Source: a virus. Taken from it: a stretch of 41,998 nt of DNA. How positions within the stretch are numbered: the stretch's first letter is position 1; each line of letters opens with the position of its first letter. Below the pieces are notes generated by a model, which searched no databases, had not been told where the DNA came from, and was given only the letters and a program-made list of their open reading frames with translations. The DNA lies in the IMG/VR virus record IMGVR_UViG_3300046780_000305, positions 1 to 41,998 of that record; one strand, written 5' to 3'. A program made the position numbers and the translations under genes. This document shows positions 25,707 through 31,407 of the stretch, in pieces.

Positions 25707-25979
25707 CGACGATCGAACGGCGCACTGCCGACGCCGGACCCTACGAAAAATCAGGCGGTGGTCAAGAGAACAGCGACCATAGCAGGCGCGCTCGATTTCA
25801 CCACCGCGATATTTCACGCGACCGGCACGGGTGTCGATTACAGCATCTCGATTGCCATATGGGTCCTGAATTCCACCAATGCCGGCAACGTCACCCTTCA
25901 ATGGACCTGCTCTACAGGCACGGGAAGCACTCTGACGTTCCGCAAGAGCTCGCACATGGTCGCCAACCGTCTGGCATAG
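25707..25979 (+). pseudogene. Orphan copy of a fibre tip domain
   Basis: After the fibre stop (TAA 25704-25706) the same reading frame stays open to the stop at 25977-25979. The last 55 residues (GVDYSISIAIWVLNSTNAGN, LTFRKSSHMVANRLA) match the end of the upstream fibre (VITIRVWVLASSTAGN, LTFAKGSHLVADRVA). GC is back to the level of the neighbouring genes. I read it as the truncated older tip left behind by replacement. A GTG at 25758 could start a 73-aa product, and stop-codon readthrough would give a longer fibre; neither has support beyond the open frame. Confidence 0.7.
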
Positions 25980-26001
25980 CAACTCGAAGAGGGGAAAAAC
26001 G

Positions 26002-26478
26002 ATGCTCAAGGCTCGCCTGCTGGAAGATCTGAGTGGCCATGATGTCGCGAGCTGCGCAGGCGCCGCGGTGACGGCCGCGGGAACTTGGTGGTCGCTGATC
26101 GGCGATGTCGCCGTGCAGCTGCTCGGGGTGCCGCTGCCGGTGGCGCTCGCGGCTTCGACCGGGGCGTTCCTCGCGCGCACTTACCAGCCCGCCGCGGCGT
26201 TGTGGCGCGCGTTCGCCGGGTCCGCATGCTGGGTGGTGGGCGCGTGCGCGCTCGCGCCGCTGGCCGCGCCGATCGCGCAGAAGTATGCGGGTGTCGAGCT
26301 TCCCGCCGGCGCGCTCGCCGGGGTTGCTTTTGCGATCGCGCTGGCCGGACCGTTCGCGCTGGCGCACGGCATTGAGTATCTGCGCAACAGATTCGGGCAG
26401 ACGCCGCCGCCGGCGGGGCCGGCATCGAGCACGCCCGGGGCTACGGGAGCCGCTTCGGACTCGAAAGGAACTCCATGA
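26002..26478 (+). CDS. Holin-like membrane protein
   Basis: A 158-aa protein behind GAGGGG with ATG 26002. Three or four hydrophobic segments are visible (around AAVTAAGTWWSLIGDVAVQL, LPVALAASTGAFLA, SACWVVGACALAPLAAPIA and ALAGVAFAIALAGPFALAHG). The tail is Pro/Ser/Gly-rich and hydrophilic. It opens the lysis cassette, so a holin or antiholin role is inferred. It overlaps the next gene by 4 nt (ATGA). Confidence 0.75.
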   Translation: MLKARLLEDLSGHDVASCAGAAVTAAGTWWSLIGDVAVQLLGVPLPVALAASTGAFLARTYQPAAALWRAFAGSACWVVGACALAPLAAPIAQKYAGVELPAGALAGVAFAIALAGPFALAHGIEYLRNRFGQTPPPAGPASSTPGATGAASDSKGTP

Positions 26479-26819
26479 TTTCCACGTCGATGCTGAACTT
26501 CTTCAACGCGGCGTTCGCTTTCTCGACGGCGCTGCTGATCTTCCGCGCGATCAACCGCATGAACCGCGGCACGGATCACGCCCTGCGCGTGTCGTTCACG
26601 CTGGTCTGCGCTGGCCTGATCGGCGAGGCCTTCTCCAGCGTGCTGACCGAGAGCTGGCAGCAGAGCGTCGACGCGTTGCTGTTCGGCGGGCTGATGGCGG
26701 CCTTCCTCGGGACGCGGCGCGTGAGCGAGGCGGTCCTGCTCACCAACGAATGGCGCATGCGGGTATCGCTGGGGGTGAGCGCGGTCACGTTTCTCATATT
26801 CTTGGCGGGGATCGCGTGA
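26475..26819 (+). CDS. Second small membrane protein of the lysis cassette
   Basis: A 114-aa protein with three hydrophobic segments: residues about 6-24 (LNFFNAAFAFSTALLIF), 38-55 and the C-terminal VSLGVSAVTFLIFLAGIA. It lies between the first membrane protein and the endolysin, and its stop overlaps the endolysin GTG. Either it is the holin and the upstream gene its partner, or the reverse. The sequence alone does not decide. Confidence 0.72.
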   Translation: MISTSMLNFFNAAFAFSTALLIFRAINRMNRGTDHALRVSFTLVCAGLIGEAFSSVLTESWQQSVDALLFGGLMAAFLGTRRVSEAVLLTNEWRMRVSLGVSAVTFLIFLAGIA

Positions 26820-27247
26820 CGCCCGAGCAGCTCGCCGCGCTTCGCGATCAGCTGATCGTCGACGAGGGCTTGCGCCTCAAGCCATACAAGGACACGAAGG
26901 GCATCCTGACGATCGGCGTTGGCAGGAATCTCGACGACGTCGGGATTTCGCACGATGAGGCGATGGCGCTCCTCGACAACGACATCGCCTCGCATGCCGC
27001 GGATCTCGATCGCGAGCTGCCCTGGTGGTCGAGGCTCGACGCTGCGCGGCAACTGGTGCTCGCTAATATGGCGTTCAACCTCGGGATCCAGCGCCTGCTG
27101 ATGTTCAAGAAGATGCTCGATCACCTGGCGCGCGGCGAGTGCGACGCGGCTGCGGACGAAATGCAGGCCTCGGCATGGGCCGGGCAGGTCGGGCCGCGCG
27201 CGGCAAGGTTGATCGCGGCGATGCGCGGGACCGCCTCCGGTGCTTAG
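26816..27247 (+). CDS. Endolysin, T4-lysozyme type (GH24 muramidase)
   Basis: A 143-aa enzyme that hydrolyses the peptidoglycan glycan strand. GTG 26816 overlaps the upstream stop (GTGA). The GH24 catalytic triad is complete and correctly spaced: Glu17 in VDEGLRLKPY, Asp26 in YKDT and Thr32 in ILTIGVG (9 and 6 residues apart, as Glu11-Asp20-Thr26 in T4 lysozyme). There is no signal peptide or SAR helix, so it should depend on the holin for release. It overlaps the i-spanin start by 8 nt. Confidence 0.95.
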   Translation: MTPEQLAALRDQLIVDEGLRLKPYKDTKGILTIGVGRNLDDVGISHDEAMALLDNDIASHAADLDRELPWWSRLDAARQLVLANMAFNLGIQRLLMFKKMLDHLARGECDAAADEMQASAWAGQVGPRAARLIAAMRGTASGA

Positions 27248-27761
27248 CCTTCTCGGCTTCGTCGTTCCATGGTGGGGTCGATGGCTCGCGATCGCCGGGA
27301 TCCTGGCCGCGGCCGCGGCCTGGGGCGCGGCGAAGATGCACGCGCATGACGAGCGCGAGTTCGACGCATACCGCGAGGAGGTCAAGCTCGCCGGCGACCG
27401 GCAGAACGAGCTCACGCGGCAGGTCACGACCGCGCAGGCGCAACTCAAGGAGATCTCCGATGCGGAATGGAAAACGAAGCATGATGCTGCTGTCGGCGCT
27501 CTTGCTGCTGCCCAGCTGCGCCTCGATCAGGCCCGACGCGATCGCCGCCTCGTGCCCGCCGCCCCCGCCGGCGCCGGCAGCGGTGACCGCCTATGTCTCT
27601 CCCGCGACGAGCTTGATCGAGGACTCCGCGAAGCTATTGGAAGACTTCAGCAACGAGCTCTCGCAGTCGCTGCGGAAGGCCAGCGGGGAATCGATATAGC
27701 GAGCACCTGCTCGAGCTGGGCGCGCGGGCTGCAGGGGCCTCACTCCGGGGGCGGCAGGTAG
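27240..27761 (+). CDS. Inner-membrane spanin, Rz-like
   Basis: A 173-aa protein with an N-terminal membrane anchor (WLAIAGILAAAAAWGAAKMHA). A long charged helix follows (EFDAYREEVKLAGDRQNELT, AQAQLKEISDAEWKTKHDA), as in Rz proteins, which span the periplasm to fuse the inner and outer membranes at lysis. The o-spanin gene lies inside it in another frame. Its C-terminus runs beyond the o-spanin stop and overlaps the convergent regulator gene by 22 nt. Confidence 0.88.
   Translation: MLSLLGFVVPWWGRWLAIAGILAAAAAWGAAKMHAHDEREFDAYREEVKLAGDRQNELTRQVTTAQAQLKEISDAEWKTKHDAAVGALAAAQLRLDQARRDRRLVPAAPAGAGSGDRLCLSRDELDRGLREAIGRLQQRALAVAAEGQRGIDIASTCSSWARGLQGPHSGGGR
27460..27699 (+). CDS. Outer-membrane spanin lipoprotein, Rz1-like (embedded)
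   Basis: A 79-aa lipoprotein fully inside the Rz-like gene. ATG 27460 follows AAGGAG by 7 nt. The signal peptide (MRNGKRSMMLLSALLLLPSC) ends in a lipobox with Cys20. The mature part starts ASIRP and includes the proline run CPPPPPAPAAV typical of Rz1 proteins. It is longer than lambda Rz1 (60 aa), with an extra helical C-terminus. Nested Rz/Rz1 organisation is standard in lambda-like phages. Confidence 0.88.
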   Translation: MRNGKRSMMLLSALLLLPSCASIRPDAIAASCPPPPPAPAAVTAYVSPATSLIEDSAKLLEDFSNELSQSLRKASGESI

Positions 27762-28042
27762 ATCCCCAGGCGCTTCACCAGGTCGGCCGCGATCGCGCCG
27801 TCGGCAAGCAGCTTGCGCGCCCTCACCTTGATGTTGAAGAGCTCCCAGGTCGACGGGTGCATGCGCCGGTTCTCCGGCCCGTCGGCTTCCCAGTTCTGCC
27901 AGCTCTTGAGCGCGGAGTGCACGAGCTCGCCCGCCTCGGTCTGGGTGAGGCCTGCAGCCTCGCGGGCGCGCAGGATCTCCGCCGGTCTGGGATTGCCGGC
28001 GGGGCTCGGGTTGCTCTTGCTGCGATTCGGGTGGTTCGCCAT
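27740..28042 (-). CDS. XRE-like HTH regulator
   Basis: A protein of about 100 aa with the helix-turn-helix AEILRAREAAGLTQTEAGELVHSALKSWQNWE in its first half and HPSTWELFNIKVRARKLL after it. This arrangement is common in small phage regulators. I place the start at 28042, behind GAGGGCG. A GTG at 28090 overlaps the upstream stop (GTGA) and would add 16 residues, so that start is also possible. It is the last gene of the leftward set read from the promoter near 29440. Autoregulation of that promoter is possible but not shown. Confidence 0.82.
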   Translation of the reverse strand: MANHPNRSKSNPSPAGNPRPAEILRAREAAGLTQTEAGELVHSALKSWQNWEADGPENRRMHPSTWELFNIKVRARKLLADGAIAADLVKRLGIYLPPPE

Positions 28043-28086
28043 GTTCGCGCCCTCGAAGATCTCGGGCCGGGAGTATACGCCGCCCC

Positions 28087-28410
28087 TCACGATGCATCCT
28101 CGGCCGTCCTGGCCTCGAGGTCCTTCACCAGTTGGTCGACGTCGACGGGCCCCAGTGGCGTCATGACGACGCCTGCGGCCGGCTGTGCCTTTGGGATCTT
28201 GATCTTGATCGGCCAGCCGAGCGACTCGAGGACCTGGCGCACCGTCACGCTGCGCGTGTGTTTCGTCGAGCTCGTCCCCTTGAGGCGGAAGTGCAGGGTC
28301 TCGAGCTCGCCCTTCGTCGGATCGCCCGGCAGGATCTCGAGCAGGATCTGGCGGCCTTCATAGGTGAGGGTGAGCTCGCGGACGATCGGCTTGTCGAGTT
28401 TGGTGGTCAT
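28087..28410 (-). CDS. Hypothetical phage protein
   Basis: A 107-aa protein with ATG 28410 behind AGGAGAA. Beta-rich N-terminus (PIVRELTLTYEGRQILLEIL), a basic middle (KGTSSTKHTRSVTVRQVLES) and a C-terminal helix. No family or catalytic motif was recognised. Same leftward transcription unit as the flanking genes. Confidence 0.75.
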   Translation of the reverse strand: MTTKLDKPIVRELTLTYEGRQILLEILPGDPTKGELETLHFRLKGTSSTKHTRSVTVRQVLESLGWPIKIKIPKAQPAAGVVMTPLGPVDVDQLVKDLEARTAEDAS

Positions 28411-28447
28411 GCTGTTCTCCTGTTGCCCCTGATTTCCCGAGGCGCGG

Positions 28448-28738
28448 TCAAGCGATGACGTAAGGGTGATGGAACTCCTCGAGCTGCAGCAGCTCGGCGA
28501 GCTCGATCGCGCGTTCAGACGTCTGCACTATGCGCGACCGGTCCATGATGGCGTTGCCGACGATGGCCCAGCGCACCGCGGCCAGCGGGTTGCGATCGGT
28601 GCGCGCCAGGTGGTGCTCGAGCGCCGTCGCGCGCGCGGCCGCGCCGGTGGAGTCTTCAATCTGGTACTCGGCGAGCCGATGCTCGAACTTGTCGTCGCGC
28701 CTGCGGATCGTGTCGACGATCCTCACTATGTAGAACAT
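28448..28738 (-). CDS. Hypothetical phage protein
   Basis: A 96-aa protein with ATG 28738 behind AAGGAGAA. It is mostly helical and charged (YIVRIVDTIRRRDDKFEHRL, ATALEHHLARTDRNPLAAV, SERAIELAELLQLEEFHH). No motif was recognised. A CAGACGTCTG palindrome lies inside the gene at 28516-28525. Confidence 0.75.
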   Translation of the reverse strand: MFYIVRIVDTIRRRDDKFEHRLAEYQIEDSTGAAARATALEHHLARTDRNPLAAVRWAIVGNAIMDRSRIVQTSERAIELAELLQLEEFHHPYVIA

Positions 28739-28828
28739 TTTGATTCTCCTTCCCGCTGGTCCCGCGGTGGGGTCGGCGAGGCTCGCCGTTGGAGCGGCCG
28801 CTTTCGCGGCCGCTCGTGCCGCAAGCCT

Positions 28829-29308
28829 CTACAGCAGTCCGCGCTCGGCGAACGACATGGTTCTCCCTTCCGCCACGATGAAGTGATCGAGCACCTGCAC
28901 GTCGACCAGCGCGAGCGCCTGCTTGAGCGAGCGGGTCAGGACTTCATCCGCATGGCTCGGCTCGGCGACTCCCGACGGGTGGTTGTGCGCGAAGATGACA
29001 GCGGCGGCGTTGTGTCGCAGCGCGGCCTTCACGACTTCGCGGGGATACACGCTCGTCTGCGTCAGCGTGCCGCGGAAAAGCTCTTCGGCGGCAACCACGC
29101 GATGCTGCGCATCCACGAACACGCACCAGAAAACCTCGTGGCCGAGGTTCTCCGTGAGCGTGATGCTCAGATACTCGCGCACGGCGCGCGGGCTGTTGAG
29201 TGCCCGGCGCGCGCTCATGCGGTTGCGAAGGATCTCCAGCGCCGCGGCGATCACGGCGTCCTCGCTTCCATAGGTGGCGATTTGCTTCAGGACTTCTGAC
29301 TTCTTCAC
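28829..29308 (-). CDS. RadC-like JAB-domain protein
   Basis: A 159-aa protein with GTG 29308 behind AGGAG. It carries the MPN/JAB metalloprotein signature. Glu58 lies in [11 protein letters not shown], the His pair in FAHNHPSG (H108, H110), and Asp121 in [10 protein letters not shown]. It lacks the N-terminal HhH part of full-length RadC (about 225 aa), as do many plasmid and phage copies. The biochemical role of RadC proteins is unsettled. It is the first gene after the strong promoter and tRNA-like RNA at 29360-29468, with a leader of about 120 nt containing that RNA. Confidence 0.92.
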   Translation of the reverse strand: MKKSEVLKQIATYGSEDAVIAAALEILRNRMSARRALNSPRAVREYLSITLTENLGHEVFWCVFVDAQHRVVAAEELFRGTLTQTSVYPREVVKAALRHNAAAVIFAHNHPSGVAEPSHADEVLTRSLKQALALVDVQVLDHFIVAEGRTMSFAERGLL

Positions 29309-29359
29309 TTGCTCTCCTGGCCCCTGATCCCCGAGGCGCGGTGCTGCGGGTCTTGCTTG

Positions 29360-29428
29360 TGGAGGCGGCGGGAGTCGAACCCGCTTGGTAGGATCCAGAG
29401 CCCAACCTTGGTTACCGAACCCGCCCCC
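29360..29428 (-). tRNA. tRNA-like RNA, anticodon loop fits Gln(CUG); possibly degenerate
   Basis: Read on the - strand, a 69-nt sequence folds as a compact cloverleaf. The acceptor GGGGGCG pairs with CGCCTCC (one G-U). The T arm is perfect: GCGGG, loop TTCGACT, CCCGC. The anticodon arm has a 7-bp stem with one U-U mismatch and the loop CTCTGGA, with U33 and purine 37 in place. The D arm is a small hairpin GGTT-CGGT-AACC, shorter than normal. Position 8 is G instead of U, and no CCA is encoded (ACAAG follows). It lies 10 nt after a -10 box. It may be a phage tRNA, a regulatory tRNA mimic, or a tRNA fossil. Confidence 0.55.
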
Positions 29429-29433
29429 GACAG

Positions 29434-29463
29434 TTCGTATAGTACGCTCAATGAGCGTATATT
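29434..29463 (+). promoter_or_regulatory. Candidate rightward promoter opposite the tRNA promoter
   Basis: On the + strand TTCGTA (29434-29439) and TATATT (29458-29463) are 18 bp apart, overlapping the leftward promoter around the same palindrome. The -35 is weak. Transcription would run to the terminator at 29523-29554. Confidence 0.4.
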
Positions 29464-29468
29464 GTCAA
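29439..29468 (-). promoter_or_regulatory. Strong sigma70-type promoter for tRNA-like RNA and radC operon
   Basis: On the - strand TTGACA (29468-29463) and TACTAT (29444-29439) are separated by 18 bp. The predicted start is near 29432, a few bases before the acceptor stem of the tRNA-like RNA. The spacer holds a 17-bp palindrome, so repression by a bound protein is likely. Confidence 0.75.
29443..29459. promoter_or_regulatory. 17-bp palindromic operator TACGCTCAATGAGCGTA
   Basis: Perfect 8-bp arms (TACGCTCA / TGAGCGTA) flank one central base. The site occupies the spacer of the leftward promoter and of the weaker rightward promoter. It differs from the CTAC..GTAG operators of the immunity region, so another repressor, perhaps the XRE-like gene at 27740-28042, may bind it. 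Confidence 0.6.
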
Positions 29469-29554
29469 GGACTATTTTCAAGGGTAAGATTTGCCTGTCT
29501 GGATCCAGAGCCCGTCCTTGGGCAAACCCCCGCCGCGCGCGGGGGTTTGTTTTT
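29466..29554 (+). ncRNA. Candidate small RNA with antisense match to the tRNA-like anticodon arm
   Basis: This stretch of about 85 nt lies between a candidate promoter and a strong intrinsic terminator and has no plausible ORF. CAAGGAC (29466-29472) can pair with GTCCTTG (29514-29520), enclosing the palindrome TCTGGATCCAGA. Bases 29501-29513 (GGATCCAGAGCCC) and CCTTGG (29516-29521) are complementary to the anticodon-arm region of the tRNA-like RNA made from the other strand. It could be an antisense regulator, or simply a decayed duplication. Confidence 0.4.
29523..29554 (+). terminator. Strong rho-independent terminator
   Basis: CAAACCCCCGC (29523-29533) pairs perfectly with GCGGGGGTTTG (29539-29549) around a 5-nt loop, followed by TTTTT. 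It ends + strand transcription. The - strand lacks a matching T run, so it does not obviously stop the lipoprotein transcript. Confidence 0.88.
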
Positions 29555-30033
29555 CAGTAGGTGATCTTCAGGCCGAGGCTGTGGTTGTCGAGCACGACCT
29601 TGGTTTCGTAGGCGCCCGTGCCGATCTGCCAGCCCTCGCGCCAGCCTCGAGGCAGCACCCAGGCGACCAGGCCATTCAGGACGACGCTCGCGGCGAAGTA
29701 GTTATTGACCTGGCCGACCGATGGATGCTCCCCGATGGTATGGCTCGCCAGGCCGCGCTCATAGTGATGCACTTCACAGTTCGGGCCCGCGACGCATGGA
29801 TTCTTGACCATGTCGCGGGTCTGGAGCCAGTCGGCGGCGAGCAGCCCGGTCACGACGGCCTGGGCTGCGGTATCGCGCGGCAGCCAGGGATCCCTGGTCG
29901 TGGCGCAGCCGGCCGCCAAGGCGATCGCCGCTAGGCTTGCTAGGCCGCGCCAGGAGCGTTTGAGGGTACACTTACCCCCATGGACGAGAATAGAGCGCAG
30001 CGGCGCCCGGTTTCCTGCAGCCCAGCGGTGCAA
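29554..30033 (-). CDS. Putative lipoprotein with unclear start
   Basis: The frame encodes a hydrophobic stretch and lipobox (RSWRGLASLAAIALAAGC). A mature domain of about 115 residues follows, with VADW/LLAADWLQTRDM, CVAGPNCEVHHYERG, IGEHPSVGQVNNYFAASVVLN and WVLPRGWREGWQ. Short lipoproteins of this layout occur in other phages and prophages; function unknown. No ATG or GTG lies in a sensible place in frame. TTG 30033 gives an unusually long n-region, and ATT 29991 would need a non-standard start. The 5' end may have been lost or altered next to the attP-like site. Confidence 0.55.
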   Translation of the reverse strand: MHRWAAGNRAPLRSILVHGGKCTLKRSWRGLASLAAIALAAGCATTRDPWLPRDTAAQAVVTGLLAADWLQTRDMVKNPCVAGPNCEVHHYERGLASHTIGEHPSVGQVNNYFAASVVLNGLVAWVLPRGWREGWQIGTGAYETKVVLDNHSLGLKITY

Positions 30034-30160
30034 ATTCGCGGTTTCAGATCTACCGGAGACCGTGCCGCGCCTGTGACGCCGTTGTGACGCGCCGGGGCAC
30101 AATCTGGCGAGAGCTGTCACCGCTCTCTCTATGAGAAAACAGGGAGTTAGGGCTACACCG

Positions 30161-30208
30161 AGGGACTCATAATCCTTTGGTCCCTGGTTCGAATCCAGGC
30201 GGGCCCAC
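30161..30208 (+). other. attP-like site: 3' half of a CAU-anticodon tRNA gene
   Basis: The bases form an anticodon arm (AGGGA, loop CTCATAA, TCCTT), a variable region TGGTC and a perfect T arm (CCTGG, TTCGAAT, CCAGG). The acceptor half CGGGCCC with A follows. No 5' half (expected GGGCCCG) is present upstream. The T-stem and variable-region pattern is closer to tRNA-Ile2(CAU) than to tRNA-Met. It lies 16 bp beyond the integrase stop. A phage carrying a tRNA 3' half next to int restores the host gene on integration, so this is the likely attP core. Confidence 0.85.
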
Positions 30209-30223
30209 TTACAAAACAAGGAC

Positions 30224-31219
30224 TTAGGCATATTTCTTCTTTCTCTGTGACGCAGTTGTGACGCGGAATCGCGGGAGTCGCTCGACGGCCCGCTCAAGGT
30301 GTTCATCCAGCAATAGCGCATAGTGTCGCGCTGTGATGGCGATATTCTGATGCCCGAGCAGGTCCTGGGCGACTTTCAAATTCTTGGTTTTCTGCACGAT
30401 CCAGCTGCCGAAGGTGCGCCGGATATCCCGCTGCTGTAGCCAGGGCATGCCGGCGCGATCGCGCGCGCGCTCGAAGGCGTAGCGCAACCAATCTGGCGTG
30501 ACGGCGATCGGCAGGGCCCGCTTGGCCACCGCGAGCGCCGCCGGCGTGAGGGGGATGCTGCGCTCGCGCCCGGTCTTGGAGGCGACCAGCACCAGGCGCC
30601 GGCCGCGCAGGTTGCCGGGCTCGAGGCCGATGAGCTCGCCTGGGCGCAGGCCGGTGAGCGCATCGAGCAGGACCAGATCGCGGGCCTTGGCGTCGGCCCG
30701 AGGAAACGCGGCGAGGAAGGCGCGCATCTGCTTCGGGCTTAGCCGCACGGTGCGCGGCTCTTCGCGGCCGGCCATCTTGATCTTGACCGGCCGGTCGAGC
30801 CAGCGCCAGGTGTCGAACGCCAGGGCTGTCACGCGCCGCAGCGCGGCCAGGCGCCGGTTGATGGTGATGACGGTAAGCCCGGCCTCGCGCCAGGCAGCCT
30901 TGGCGTCCTCGGCGACATCGGCGGCCGCGGCGAGCTGCCGGCCCTTGAGGTGGGGCTCGAACGCGGCGACCTTGTTGACGATGTCATTGTAGAAGGCGAG
31001 GCCCTTGGCCTCGCCCTTCAGCCAGCGCGTGAAGGCTTCGGAAACGGTATGACTCGCCGCCCGGCCGGCGCGGCCGGCATGGGCGTCCGCGCGGAGCTTC
31101 GCTTCGAGCTCGAGCGCCTGTTCCCGCGTCGCACCTCGGCCAGCAGTAAAGCGAGCTCGCGATCCGCCTGGGACGGTGATATCGATGTGCCAGGTCTTGC
31201 CGCGTTTTCGGATGGGCAT
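30224..31219 (-). CDS. int: Tyrosine-recombinase integrase
   Basis: A 331-aa site-specific recombinase for integration at the tRNA site next to its 3' end. The N-terminal arm-binding part starts RKRGKTWHIDITVPGG. Catalytic residues are Arg192 (TGLRPGE), Lys215 (SKTGRER), Arg267 (DIRRTF), His290 (LLGHQNI) and the nucleophile Tyr300 (ARHYALL). The usual His of the HxxR box is Arg264 here (RDIR). ATG 31219 lies inside the upstream excisionase-like frame, so translation is probably coupled. It is the last gene of the leftward operon. Confidence 0.96.
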   Translation of the reverse strand: MPIRKRGKTWHIDITVPGGSRARFTAGRGATREQALELEAKLRADAHAGRAGRAASHTVSEAFTRWLKGEAKGLAFYNDIVNKVAAFEPHLKGRQLAAAADVAEDAKAAWREAGLTVITINRRLAALRRVTALAFDTWRWLDRPVKIKMAGREEPRTVRLSPKQMRAFLAAFPRADAKARDLVLLDALTGLRPGELIGLEPGNLRGRRLVLVASKTGRERSIPLTPAALAVAKRALPIAVTPDWLRYAFERARDRAGMPWLQQRDIRRTFGSWIVQKTKNLKVAQDLLGHQNIAITARHYALLLDEHLERAVERLPRFRVTTASQRKKKYA

Positions 31220-31407
31220 GAGCGCTGCCGGCGTTTGTAGGCCTCGAGCTCGGCCGGCTCGAACAGCACGCGGCCGCGGATTCTAACCACGTGCACGCGG
31301 CCGGCGTCAACTTCGCGGCGGAGCGTGCGCGGCGAGATCCCGAGGCGCCGCGCGGCCGCGGCGTAGGGGATGAGGTCGGGGAGCTCGGCGGGGGCGGGGG
31401 AGATCAT
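31018..31407 (-). CDS. Excisionase-like HTH protein overlapping integrase
   Basis: A 129-aa protein whose first 65 residues form a MerR/excisionase-type winged helix: LIPYAAAARRLGISPRTLRR, then EVDAGRVHVVRIRGRVLFEP and AELEAYKRR. The last 67 codons lie within the integrase coding region in another frame, a 202-nt overlap. That tail is Ser/Arg/Pro-rich and may be only the by-product of overlap. ATG 31407 overlaps the previous stop (ATGA). Position before int and HTH type make it the likely Xis, which is inference. Confidence 0.75.
   Translation of the reverse strand: MISPAPAELPDLIPYAAAARRLGISPRTLRREVDAGRVHVVRIRGRVLFEPAELEAYKRRQRSCPSENAARPGTSISPSQADRELALLLAEVRRGNRRSSSKRSSARTPMPAAPAGRRVIPFPKPSRAG

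Larger units (their letters stand above)
29391..29521 (+). repeat. Direct repeat of the tRNA-like anticodon-arm region
   Basis: GGATCCAGAGCCC at 29391-29403 recurs exactly at 29501-29513. Each copy is followed after two different bases by CCTTGG, giving 19 of 21 matching positions at an offset of 110 bp. The second copy lacks the rest of the cloverleaf. Confidence 0.9.

Noticed and set aside
29360-29428. 3' end of a tmRNA gene
   Set aside because: The T arm and acceptor 3' strand resemble tmRNA, but a matching 5' acceptor strand lies only about 60 nt away with anticodon and D-type hairpins between, which fits a tRNA-like molecule better.
29309-29560. Short + strand frame across the tRNA-like region
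   Set aside because: It translates the complement of the tRNA-like RNA and the terminator; no ribosome-binding site or protein-like pattern.
30161-30208. A complete functional tRNA gene at the attP-like site
   Set aside because: The 5' half with an acceptor strand complementary to CGGGCCC is missing, so it cannot fold as a tRNA.
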